A stretch of 64,000 nt of DNA from Palsa-1439 sp050015495 (GTDB lineage Bacteria > Verrucomicrobiota > Verrucomicrobiia > Palsa-1439). Below are positions 7,619-14,994 of the stretch, one piece after another. The notes under the pieces are model-generated. The model searched no databases. It worked only from the letters and a program-made list of their open reading frames with translations, and was not told the DNA's origin. A program made the position numbers and the translations under genes. How positions within the stretch are numbered: position 1 is the stretch's first letter; each line of letters opens with the position of its first letter. Where the stretch lies: assembly GCA_050015495.1 (NCBI GenBank), contig JBEKBH010000011.1:57382-121381 (forward strand), written 5' to 3'.

Positions 7619-8226
7619 GAGCTGTGCTCCCCTTTGCCAGCCGCTCCTCCGAGCATCTCGCGCAGCCGCATCATGCCGTTCCGTATCCGCGTCTTCACCG
7701 TGCCCAGCGGCTGGCTGAGTTGCTGGGCAATCTCAAATTGCGTCAACCCGCCGAAATACGCCATCTCAATGGGCGCGCGCTGGTCTGGCGGCAAGGATTT
7801 CAGCGCGTTGCGAACCGTCCGTTGCGCCTCGGATGCGAGCGCCTCGTCGGCTGGCGTCGTTGACCCGGCAGTCTGCGACGCGTCCTTCGCCATGGATTCG
7901 GTAGCGCGGGTGCGCGTCTTGCGTGACCGGAGCCGGTCGATGGCCCGGCTGCGGGTGAGCATGATCAACCATCCCAGCGGTTTGCCCCGTCCCTCGTCGA
8001 ACGAGCCCGCCGTTTTCCAAACCTGGATGAAGGCTTCCTGCAGCACGTCCTCCGCCTCGGCGCGGTCGGAGAGAACTTTCAGCGCCAACGCAAACAGCAC
8101 GGCGCTGTGGCGAGCGTACAATTGCCGCAACGCCTCCTTGTCGCGGGCGGCCACGGCGCGCAACAACGCGCGGTCGTCGGCACCCGCCGTCGATGACGTG
8201 TTCACGCGATCCTGACCATCGGCCAT
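7615..8226 (-). CDS. ECF RNA polymerase sigma factor (sigma-K/RpoE type)
   Basis: A 203-residue sigma factor of the extracytoplasmic-function class. The region 2 signature is AEDVLQEAFIQVWK, followed by GKPLGWLIMLTRSRAIDRLR. Region 4 has LPPDQRAPIEMAYFGGLTQF and a helix-turn-helix ending LGTVKTRIRNGMMRLRE. The start MADGQDRV at 8226 is preferred over a longer frame because the upstream residues are not sigma-like. It is translationally coupled to the anti-sigma gene (ATGA overlap), the usual arrangement for an autoregulated ECF pair. A possible ECF-like -35 word GGAACTT lies 42 bases upstream, but no matching -10 is clear. Confidence 0.9.
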   Translation of the reverse strand: MADGQDRVNTSSTAGADDRALLRAVAARDKEALRQLYARHSAVLFALALKVLSDRAEAEDVLQEAFIQVWKTAGSFDEGRGKPLGWLIMLTRSRAIDRLRSRKTRTRATESMAKDASQTAGSTTPADEALASEAQRTVRNALKSLPPDQRAPIEMAYFGGLTQFEIAQQLSQPLGTVKTRIRNGMMRLREMLGGAAGKGEHSS

Positions 8227-8566
8227 CGGCGCACTGTAGCAATCGCGCCAGAGGCTGGCTAGAGAAAAAGTTCCCCAGGCTTCCCAGGAATCAAATGACT
8301 CGATGAGATACATACAGGATGTTCGTGGGACGTTTGCGCCGCGCGCGCTCGACGGTGACCGGTATCATCCACGTCGGCTCGGCAGCGAACACGACCGGCA
8401 CGGCACGCCAAACGACGGGGCCGCGTCGCCCGCGAAGCGCAGGCTCGAAACACCGCGCTCGCAACCTGGACGGTATTCTTGGTCCTCTCATTCCCAGAAT
8501 ACTACGGCGGCGGCACGGATGATGGATTGCCGACGGACAAAAGCTTCGAAAAAGCGCCCTGACCAC
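8227..8566. other. Intergenic region upstream of the ECF sigma gene
   Basis: No gene is seen here. Near the left end the minus strand has GGAACTT (plus-strand 8268-8274), resembling an ECF -35 element, which would suit autoregulation of the sigma gene. The rest is GC-rich without obvious structure. Confidence 0.4.
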
Positions 8567-10840
8567 TCAGGTTTCCATCAACCGCCCGATGGCGTTCCAC
8601 CAAACATCTCGCAGGTCGGCCACGTCCCACGACAACTCGCCGCGCGGCGTATGAATTGTCAACTCGCTGCCTCCCGTCGAGCCTAGAACGGTCACGGGAA
8701 GCGCGGCTTGCGCGATTCGTTCGACGTCTTCAGGAGCGCAACTCACAATCACTCGCGACTGCGTTTCCCCGAACAGCGCCGCATCCAACCTCGTCCCGAG
8801 CGTCCCGAGATCGATGGTCGCGCCCACCAGCGCGTCGCCGTTCGTCATGCAACATTCGGCGAGCGCCACGGCCAGGCCGCCTTCGCTGCAGTCGTGGGCG
8901 CTCTTCACCCAACCCTGGCGAATGATCTCGAGCGTGAAATCCGACAGCCGCTTCGCGAACGCCAGGTCCATCCGCGGCGCCCGTCCCGTCTTGAGCCCGT
9001 GAATCCGTTTCAGGTACTCGCTGCCGCCAAGTTCGTCGCCAATCTCGCCGATCAGCAGCACCGCATCGCCCGCACCCTTGAACCATTGCGTGGTGATATG
9101 TTTCGGATCGTCGATCAATCCCAGCATCCCGATTGTCGGCGTCGGGTCGATCGCGCCCGCGGGGGATTCGTTGTAGAAACTCACGTTCCCGCCCGTCACC
9201 GGCGTGTGGAACGTGTTGCACGCTTCGCAGATCCCTTCGACGCACCGCCGGAATTGCCAGAACACTTCCGGTTTCATCGGGTTGCCGAAATTCAGGTTGT
9301 CGGTGACGGCCAACGGCCGCGCGCCGCTGCACACCAGGTTCCGCACCGCTTCTGCGACGGCAATCTTGCCGCCTTCGCGCGGATCGAGGTAGCAATAGGT
9401 CGCGTTGCAATCGGTCGTGAACGCAATGTATTTCTCGCCCGTCGCCCCCGCCGCGCCGAGGTCGGGCCGGCTCAAATTGATTCGTATCACCGCCGCGTCG
9501 CTGCCGGGCGCGACCACCGTCCCGTGCTGCACCATGTGATCGTATTGCCGATACACCCAGTTCTTCGACGCGATGCTCGGTGAGGCGAGCAGCCTGACCA
9601 ACACGTCCCGCAGGTCGTCCGGTTCCGCAACGCTCCGCGGGTCAAATTGCGCGTGGTGAATTTCCCAGTCCGGCTGTTTTGCTTCGCGGTAGTACACCGG
9701 CGCGTCCTCGGCCAGTTGTTTGGCCGGTATCTCGGCGGCAACGTCGTTGCCGACCTTCACCCGCATCAGGCCGTCGCCCGTCACGCGGCCAATCGTCACG
9801 CCGTGCAGGTCCCACTTGTTGAAAATGGCCTCGACCTCTTTCTCGCGTCCCTTCTGCGCGATCAGCAACATGCGCTCCTGCGATTCGCTCAGCATGATCT
9901 CGTAGGGCGTCATCCCGGTCTCGCGTTTCGGGACGAGGTTGAGATCGATCTCATTGCCCGTGCCGCCGCGGCTGGCCGTCTCGCAGGTCGAACACGTCAA
10001 CCCCGCCGCGCCCATGTCCTGAATGCCGACCACCAGTCCGTCCTTGCGCATGACTTCGAGGCACGCCTCCAACAGCAGCTTTTCCATGAACGGGTCGCCC
10101 ACTTGCACCGCGGGCCGGTCCTGTTGCGATTCCTCGGTGAGTTCCCGCGACGCAAACGCCGCCCCGGCGAGTCCGTCCCGACCCGTCGCGCTGCCGACGT
10201 AAATGACCGGGTTGCCGACGCCCGCCGCCTTGCCGCGTTTGATCTGGTCGTGGCGCAGGATGCCGAGCGAGAGCGCGTTGACCAACGGGTTGCCGGTGTA
10301 GCACTCGTCGAAATACACCTCGCCGCCGACCGTGGGAATCCCGATGCAATTGCCGTAATGCGCGATCCCCGCCACCACGCCGGCGAACAACCCTTTGTTG
10401 GTGGCGCAAGCGTCCCTGCTTGCGTCATCGATCGGCCCGAACCGCAGCGAGTTCATGTTGAGAATCGGGCGCGCGCCCATCGTGAAAATGTCGCGGATGA
10501 TCCCGCCGATGCCCGTCGCCGCGCCCTGGAACGGCTCGACCGCGCTCGGGTGATTATGCGACTCGATCTTGAACGCGATCGCCCAGCCGTCGCCGATATC
10601 CACGATGCCCGCGTTCTCCTCGCCCGCCTTGACGAGGATGAACGGCGCTTCACGCGGGAATTTTTTCAGCTCGGGCCGCGAATTCTTGTAACTGCAATGC
10701 TCGCTCCACATCACCGAGAAAATGCCCAGTTCGGTGATGTTCGGCTTGCGTCCGAGGATTTTCTTGATCCGGTCGAACTCGTCGTCCGTGATCCCGTGCC
10801 TGGCAATGATCTCCGGCGTTATGGACACATCGGTTTTCAT
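8567..10840 (-). CDS. purL: Phosphoribosylformylglycinamidine synthase subunit II
   Basis: PurL converts FGAR to FGAM with ATP, using ammonia delivered by PurQ with PurS, in purine synthesis. The 757-residue chain starting MKTDVSITPE is close to the small Bacillus-type PurL. Motifs seen include MWSEHCSYKNSRPELKKFP, KIESHNHPSAVEPFQGAATG (the ATP and Mg site), LSESQERMLL and DCSEGGLAVALAECC. A frame extending to 10933 exists, but those residues lie in a repeat and are not PurL-like. purS and purQ are not in this window. Confidence 0.95.
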   Translation of the reverse strand: MKTDVSITPEIIARHGITDDEFDRIKKILGRKPNITELGIFSVMWSEHCSYKNSRPELKKFPREAPFILVKAGEENAGIVDIGDGWAIAFKIESHNHPSAVEPFQGAATGIGGIIRDIFTMGARPILNMNSLRFGPIDDASRDACATNKGLFAGVVAGIAHYGNCIGIPTVGGEVYFDECYTGNPLVNALSLGILRHDQIKRGKAAGVGNPVIYVGSATGRDGLAGAAFASRELTEESQQDRPAVQVGDPFMEKLLLEACLEVMRKDGLVVGIQDMGAAGLTCSTCETASRGGTGNEIDLNLVPKRETGMTPYEIMLSESQERMLLIAQKGREKEVEAIFNKWDLHGVTIGRVTGDGLMRVKVGNDVAAEIPAKQLAEDAPVYYREAKQPDWEIHHAQFDPRSVAEPDDLRDVLVRLLASPSIASKNWVYRQYDHMVQHGTVVAPGSDAAVIRINLSRPDLGAAGATGEKYIAFTTDCNATYCYLDPREGGKIAVAEAVRNLVCSGARPLAVTDNLNFGNPMKPEVFWQFRRCVEGICEACNTFHTPVTGGNVSFYNESPAGAIDPTPTIGMLGLIDDPKHITTQWFKGAGDAVLLIGEIGDELGGSEYLKRIHGLKTGRAPRMDLAFAKRLSDFTLEIIRQGWVKSAHDCSEGGLAVALAECCMTNGDALVGATIDLGTLGTRLDAALFGETQSRVIVSCAPEDVERIAQAALPVTVLGSTGGSELTIHTPRGELSWDVADLRDVWWNAIGRLMET

Positions 10841-11227
10841 CTCGCAGGAGAATTCTATATCACGAGCGTCATGCAGAATGAAGCGAATCCGGCAAAACGA
10901 ACCCAAGCCTTTTTTCCATGGTCCGCCAGCCACAACCTCCTCTGGCTCAATTGTTTCATTGTATTCATATTGTCAAGAATAGTTTGGGTTCGTTTCGCAA
11001 AAAGTGCCTTTTTGCGCGGCTCCTGGTCCTTGGCGGTAGGGCGAGCGTCCCGCTTGCCATCGCATCCTGATGGAAGGTGACTTTTGTAGCTGCGGTAGGG
11101 CCGCGCTGCCGCGCGGCCGCATCTTGCGGCAACTTGTAGCCGCCCCGCTCTGTCTGGGCGTGTCGTCGTCGCCCAAGCTTGCATTTCGCGCCACGAACGA
11201 TTACAACTCGCATTGTCATGCGAGACC
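10841..11227. repeat. Cluster of dispersed extragenic repeats
   Basis: This gene-free stretch contains an inverted pair AAACGAACCCAA (10895-10906) and TTGGGTTCGTTT (10984-10995), the reversed GGTAGGGCGAGCGTCCCGCT unit (11035-11058), and a GATGGAAGGTGACTTTTGTA unit (about 11069-11088) whose complement recurs near 12820-12843. It is a hot spot where several repeat families sit side by side. Confidence 0.65.
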
Positions 11228-11246
11228 ATGCTATACGCAATAGCAT
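11228..11246. promoter_or_regulatory. Dyad operator upstream of the XRE regulator
   Basis: ATGCTAT-ACGCA-ATAGCAT is a perfect inverted repeat of two 7-base arms with a 5-base spacer. It lies 40 bases before the XRE gene in a locally AT-rich island (11228-11275) set in GC-rich DNA, as expected of a promoter/operator. Autorepression by the adjacent helix-turn-helix protein is the simplest reading. Confidence 0.55.
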
Positions 11247-11285
11247 ATTATGTCAATAGGTATATTACAACAATTCAGGTGAACC

Positions 11286-11666
11286 ATGAGCGACTTTGCC
11301 GATAATCTCCGCACCCTGATGGCCAAACGCGGCTGGAACCAACTGGAAGCCGCCGCCGCCCTCGGCGTCAGCCAGGCCAACATCAGCCGCTGGCTCAGCC
11401 AGGGCCACGAACCCTCCGCGGACATACTCATCCGCATCGCAAAAGCGTTTCGGGTCTCATTGGATGAACTTCTCCGCGCGCCCGGCCCGGCCATGCGCGG
11501 CGCCCGGGCCCAGTCTGAGTCCGTCATCTGGCCCACCCGCTGGTTTCGTCAGTTGCGCATCACCTGGCAGCGGTATCCGAAAGAGCGTCACCGCATCGAG
11601 ACGGCGCTCGACCTCGGCTGGCCCAATCAGAAAAAAGAAATTATCGCCTGGCTGAAGAAGAAATAG
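11286..11666 (+). CDS. XRE-family helix-turn-helix regulator
   Basis: A 126-residue protein with a Cro/CI-type helix-turn-helix at residues 5-60: NLRTLMAKRGWNQLEAAAAL, then GVSQANISRWLSQG and a following ILIRIAKAFRVSLDELL. The second half (residues 65-126) is basic and has no domain I know. AGGTG lies 6 bases before the ATG. A dyad site and AT-rich promoter region lie immediately upstream, suggesting autoregulation. The gene stands alone; nearby genes on both sides run in the opposite direction. Confidence 0.85.
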   Translation: MSDFADNLRTLMAKRGWNQLEAAAALGVSQANISRWLSQGHEPSADILIRIAKAFRVSLDELLRAPGPAMRGARAQSESVIWPTRWFRQLRITWQRYPKERHRIETALDLGWPNQKKEIIAWLKKK

Positions 11667-11676
11667 GGGGGGTGCG

Positions 11677-11691
11677 GGCCATTTTGTGGCC
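11677..11691 (+). terminator. Short hairpin after the XRE gene
   Basis: GGCCA-TTTTG-TGGCC forms a 5-bp stem (extendable with a bulge) 10 bases after the XRE stop codon. It lacks a T-run, so it may be only a weak or Rho-assisted terminator. Confidence 0.3.
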
Positions 11692-11875
11692 GCGCCTGGT
11701 AAGTGCAAGCCAACCAACTGCGCCTCACGCCGCGAAAAACAACCGTGGCGAAGCGTGCCCAGACCAGCGGAGCATCAAAAACGGCTGCCCTGCGGGCGGA
11801 GACGGATCGGCAAGTGGTCATCTTAATTGCGCTTACAGCCGGGATACCCACTCATGGTGCGCGAGTCTGATGACA

Positions 11876-12559
11876 TCACAGTAACTGGACTTGCGCGTTC
11901 AGTAGCGCGCCGTTGCGAAGTTGCTTAACGAACGACCAAACCAACGAATCGATCACCTTTTGATCTGTGAGGCCAGGTTGCGGGAACTGGGCGCGGAATA
12001 CCCCGATGGCGACTGCCAATAAGCCCATTCTGATCACTCGATCATACTCAGCCACGAGGAACTGATAAAACCGCTCGTACTCGACGATCCGACCCTCAGG
12101 GTTCTGATCGTAATTCGGCCGCTCGAAAAAAAAGAAATCAGCGACCAAGTTATCGTAAATTGGAAGCCGGGGATCGCACATGTGGCAGAGCTTGCTGGCA
12201 AAAGAAGCGTGAACCCTCAGGGACCCATTTTGTGTGCAGGGTACTTGGTGGAGAATCTCAAGGGCATCCCGAAACGTAATGTGATTGTGCTGTGCCCCTG
12301 CCAACGTTTGGAAGTAGCTCTCGTAAAAGTGCGCGCTGAGCCCGCGCATAACCCAGAATTGGCGGTAGCGTCTCCTGTACGCCTCTTCGCCAAGTCTCCC
12401 GGGTAGATTGCAGGTCAAGTCGAGATAGGTAGACACATGGTCATGGTCGATGCTTGCCACGACCTCATTAGCATATTGGTTAATCACCGAATACATGAGG
12501 CACCACTCCGCCCTCCTGGACGGGTCCAATAGCGTACGGTAGAGGCGGACGGCGGACAT
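11876..12559 (-). CDS. Uncharacterised protein, 5' end probably frameshifted
   Basis: This 227-residue frame is not one I can assign. It has no membrane helix and contains FASKLCHMCDPRLPIYDNLV, a pattern (SKLLH..P.LPIYD..V) I have seen in uncharacterised, sporadically distributed proteins. The first ATG at 12559 has no ribosome-binding site. By contrast, an ATG at 12620 in another frame has a strong one (GAGAGG, 6 bases away), and that short frame reads MNDPFLKETRVKTEADAM before running out of phase. A one-base shift between about 12540 and 12600 would join the two into a protein of about 247 residues. It could therefore be a damaged gene or carry a sequencing error. Confidence 0.55.
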   Translation of the reverse strand: MSAVRLYRTLLDPSRRAEWCLMYSVINQYANEVVASIDHDHVSTYLDLTCNLPGRLGEEAYRRRYRQFWVMRGLSAHFYESYFQTLAGAQHNHITFRDALEILHQVPCTQNGSLRVHASFASKLCHMCDPRLPIYDNLVADFFFFERPNYDQNPEGRIVEYERFYQFLVAEYDRVIRMGLLAVAIGVFRAQFPQPGLTDQKVIDSLVWSFVKQLRNGALLNAQVQLL

Positions 12560-12620
12560 AGTTCGTCATCGCGTCGGCTTCCGTCTTTACGCGGGTCTCT
12601 TTGAGAAAAGGGTCGTTCAT
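12480..12620 (-). other. Likely out-of-frame true 5' end of the preceding gene
   Basis: A 46-codon frame, MNDPFLKETRVKTEADAMTN and onward, starts 6 bases after GAGAGG on the minus strand. It overlaps the first 80 bases of the larger frame in a different phase (offset 61 bases). Its first 20 residues look like ordinary protein; its tail (RRPPLPYAIGP) does not. The alternative is a short leader peptide. Confidence 0.4.
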
Positions 12621-13049
12621 GTTGTCCTCTCCACGCCGGACAAATTTACGAACGCCATTAAACCCCTGATGGAACCACGACGAAAGCCCAAACTCACAGC
12701 TACGAGGTGCATCCTGACACTGCCACTGAATTGTAGCCGCGAATCCTATTCGCGGTGTGTTCTCGCCGCGAAAGAGTTGCGACAGGGGCACGACGGTGTC
12801 GCGTCTACTCGGCTTCGCAGCTACAAAAGTCGCCTTCCATCGGCGGCCATGCTCAGATACGCCCGGCGGCAAGCGGGCGGTAGATCCAAAAAGAATTCCG
12901 CTGTGGACAGCGCACGCTACATGGGAGCGGGAGGGGGAGGGCGGGCGAGCCTCGGTGCTACCGGTAGATTTCTCGACGGTGGCCGATGGCGGCGCAGGCG
13001 GCGGGGCGAGCAGCGGTCGGAGTTGCCGCGAGAACCGCATCGCGGCGTC
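12621..13049. repeat. Gene-free region with dispersed repeats
   Basis: No gene is seen. The stretch includes GTAGCCGCGAATCCTATTCG near 12734, a small hairpin CGCGAAT..ATTCGCG, and GCAGCTACAAAAGTCGCCTT near 12818, whose reverse complement occurs at 11.07 kb. A partial GGCGGCAAGCGGG word is at about 12868. The repeats abut the broken toxin gene and may mark the rearrangement that truncated it. Confidence 0.55.
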
Positions 13050-13124
13050 TCACTTCACTAGTGCTCCGTTCGGCTTGGCGAGTTCCTTCAGGGCGCGACG
13101 TTCGATGAGTACCTGATAGCTCAA
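13050..13124 (-). pseudogene. Stump of a RelE/ParE-type toxin gene
   Basis: Directly after the antitoxin stop, a TTG-started frame reads MSYQVLIERRALKELAK, which is the typical first strand and helix of RelE/ParE toxins. It then diverges (PNGALVK) and stops after 24 codons instead of about 85-90. The catalytic C-terminal part is absent, and repeat DNA follows. The frame is too short for a functional RNase, so this looks like a decayed toxin beside a retained antitoxin. Confidence 0.6.
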
Positions 13125-13128
13125 GGTC

Positions 13129-13323
13129 TCACTTGGTCTTCAAGCTGGCTTTGGCAGTCTCCCACGCGACGAATTTCGCGCCGCGCTTACGCTTGCGGAT
13201 TTCGAGGCGGTCTTCGAGGTCTTCGAGATAATCCAGGAGCCTTCGGTAATCTTTGCGGCTGAGGACGACGTCGGTGGGGCGTCCGGCGCGGTCGGTCATG
13301 TATTTCTCGTTGAGCTTGACCAT
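13129..13323 (-). CDS. RelB/Phd-type antitoxin
   Basis: A 64-residue protein starting MVKLNEKYMTDRAGRPTDVV, followed by LSRKDYRRLLDYLEDLEDRLEIR. The N-terminal strand-helix with R-PTDVVLS and the acidic helix that follows match short Phd/RelB-like antitoxins that bind DNA and cap a RelE/ParE toxin. Its partner is only a stump (13050-13124), so the antitoxin is an orphan that may neutralise a toxin elsewhere or be decaying. A longer upstream frame encodes repeat DNA (GGGGA-rich hairpin at 13396-13430) and is not considered real. Confidence 0.75.
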   Translation of the reverse strand: MVKLNEKYMTDRAGRPTDVVLSRKDYRRLLDYLEDLEDRLEIRKRKRGAKFVAWETAKASLKTK

Positions 13324-13395
13324 CGACGTATTGTAACGGATGGAGACGCCGAATTCAACCTTGTTGGGAGGGCGGAAGGCGGAGGGCGGGAATGA

Positions 13396-13430
13396 GCACC
13401 CACCCCTTGGTCCCCCCAAGGAGGGGAACG
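13396..13430 (+). repeat. Dispersed hairpin repeat, CACCCC...CCCCAAGGAGGGG family
   Basis: CACCCCTTGGTCCCCCCAAG followed by GAGGGGAACG. This is the same family as 3801-3835 and 60486-60520, with CCCCC/GGAGGGG arms. Confidence 0.55.
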
Positions 13431-13616
13431 TGGCAGGCGGCGGGATGCACGTTGAAGCTTGGCGGCTACAGCACAACAAGGCGGACGCGACGGAGCGCGT
13501 CCCTCCGACCGCGGGCATTTCGCCGCGTCGGGGGACGCGGCCTACAACTGCGTGGGGCTGGACCGCCGGACTTGGGGCTTGACGGGCGGTAGGGGTTTAT
13601 TGACTATCGCGGGGTT

Positions 13617-14399
13617 ATGGAACCCAATGTGAAGTTGCTGGCGGGCAAGCAGGGGATCGTGTTTGGGGTGGCGAACCACCGATCGATCGCGTGGGCGATT
13701 GCCAAGGCGTGGCATGACGCCGGGGCGCGTCTGGCGTTTACCTACCAGGGGGAACGGCTGAAAGAAAACGTGGCGGAGCTGGTCGGGGAGTTTGGGGCGG
13801 ATGCGCCGATGTACCCGTGCGACGTGACGCGGGATGAGGACATAGCGAGGGTGTTCGAGCAGGTGGCCAAGGATTTTGGGAAGCTGCATGTGCTGCTGCA
13901 TTCGGTGGCGTTCGCGCCGAAAGAGGCGCTGGAAGGTGAATTTATCAACACGTCGCGGGAGGCGTACCGAATCGCGCATGATGTGAGCGCGTATTCGCTC
14001 GTGGCGCTGGCGCGGGGTGCCGCGCCCTTGATGACCGACGGTGGATCGGTGATCGCGATGACGTATCATGGCTCGGTGAAGGTGGTTCCGCATTATAATG
14101 TGATGGGAGTGGCAAAGGCGTCTCTGGAAGCGAGCGTGCGGTATCTGGCTTATGACCTGGGGCCGAAGAAGATACGCGTGAACGCCATCAGCGCCGGGCC
14201 GGTGAACACGTTGGCGGCGAGAGGTATTTCCGGGTTTACGCAGATGCTGAAGCATTACGAAGAGCGGTCGCCGCTGAAACGAAACCTCGAACCGAAGGAA
14301 TTGGGCAGCACGGGCTTGTTTCTGGCGAGCGATATGTCGACCGCGACGACTGGGCAGGTCGTGTACGTGGATTGCGGGTACGAGATAATGGGGTGGTAA
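13617..14399 (+). CDS. fabI: Enoyl-[acyl-carrier-protein] reductase (NADH), FabI type
   Basis: FabI carries out the last reduction of each fatty-acid elongation cycle in the cytoplasm. The 260-residue chain is of normal length. It has the divergent short-chain-dehydrogenase cofactor motif GIVFGVANHRSIAWAIAK (residues 13-30), the LLHSVAFAP strand (93-101), and the catalytic pair Tyr160 and Lys167 in YNVMGVAK, followed by AISAGPVNTLAARGI. The start ATG at 13617 follows CGGGGTT. It is probably monocistronic or cotranscribed with the small DUF503 gene 75 bases on. Confidence 0.95.
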   Translation: MEPNVKLLAGKQGIVFGVANHRSIAWAIAKAWHDAGARLAFTYQGERLKENVAELVGEFGADAPMYPCDVTRDEDIARVFEQVAKDFGKLHVLLHSVAFAPKEALEGEFINTSREAYRIAHDVSAYSLVALARGAAPLMTDGGSVIAMTYHGSVKVVPHYNVMGVAKASLEASVRYLAYDLGPKKIRVNAISAGPVNTLAARGISGFTQMLKHYEERSPLKRNLEPKELGSTGLFLASDMSTATTGQVVYVDCGYEIMGW

Positions 14400-14474
14400 C
14401 GTCTAAGTCGTGTGGCAAATCTGTTGTGGGGCAATGTGATGTGCGAATCTTGTGGCGGATGATAGGGGTTGGTT

Positions 14475-14756
14475 GTGGTAGTGGGGCTACTTCAAGTTGA
14501 GTTGACGATTCCATCGGCGGACAGTTTGAAGGCGAAGCGGATGGTGCTGAGAAGTCTTAAAGACCGTATTCGCAAGAACTTCAATGTGTCGATTGCCGAG
14601 GTGGGAGATAACGACCAGTGGCAAAGCGCGGTAGTGGCGGTGGCATTGGTGAGCAACGACAAGCGGTTTGCCAATCGGGTTCTCTCCAAAGTGGTGGACT
14701 TCATCGAAAGCTCGCGGGATCTGGTGGTTGACGACTATCAGCTTGGCTTTTGCTGA
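14475..14756 (+). CDS. DUF503/YlxP-like protein
   Basis: A protein of about 93 residues containing GLLQVELTIPSADSLKAKR, then RIRKNFNVSIAEVGDNDQWQ, the hallmark of the DUF503 (YlxP) family, often found near ribosome-binding-factor genes. It is probably cytoplasmic and of unknown function. There is no ATG; a TTG at 14469 and GTGs at 14475 and 14481 are in frame. GTG 14475 is preferred because AGGGG (14464-14468) lies 6 bases upstream. The next gene starts 240 bases downstream. Confidence 0.85.
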   Translation: MVVGLLQVELTIPSADSLKAKRMVLRSLKDRIRKNFNVSIAEVGDNDQWQSAVVAVALVSNDKRFANRVLSKVVDFIESSRDLVVDDYQLGFC

Positions 14757-14958
14757 CATGTCCAGTCGGAAGACTTTGCCATGTTCAGTGCCCGGCGGTA
14801 TCCTGTCTCCGAACCTTGACAAAACTGGGTTCCGGCGTCTATTTGACATGTTCACCTTGATATGGCCGACGAAAGCTGGCAACTTCTCGCTGGCTTGGGA
14901 GTTGCTTCTGATGGAGCAAAAGGATTTGGATATCATCCGCACAATCTGAGGTCATTTG

Positions 14959-14980
14959 CCCGACGTGTTTACATGTCGGG
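14959..14980 (+). promoter_or_regulatory. Hairpin just upstream of the sigma-54 activator gene
   Basis: CCCGACGTG-TTTA-CATGTCGGG forms a 9-bp stem (one G-T pair) with a 4-base loop, ending 14 bases before the start codon of the NtrC-type gene. It could be an operator dyad or an RNA structure affecting translation. Confidence 0.4.
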
Positions 14981-14994
14981 GGTAAGCGCTGGAC

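Noticed and set aside
6458..8215. A 585-codon plus-strand frame opposite the anti-sigma and sigma genes
   Set aside because: It is antisense to two clear genes with coupled starts, and the sequence is Arg/Leu-rich without a domain.
9647..11080. A 477-codon plus-strand frame opposite purL running into repeats
   Set aside because: It is antisense to purL, and its end is repeat DNA (NEANPAKRTQ string).
12480..13040. A 186-codon minus-strand frame spanning the gap between the antitoxin and the unassigned gene
   Set aside because: Most of it is repeat DNA; only its last 46 codons (from 12620) look meaningful and are listed separately.
14758..14949. A 63-codon frame after the DUF503 gene
   Set aside because: No ribosome-binding site and no recognisable pattern; it was left unannotated in the 240-base gap.
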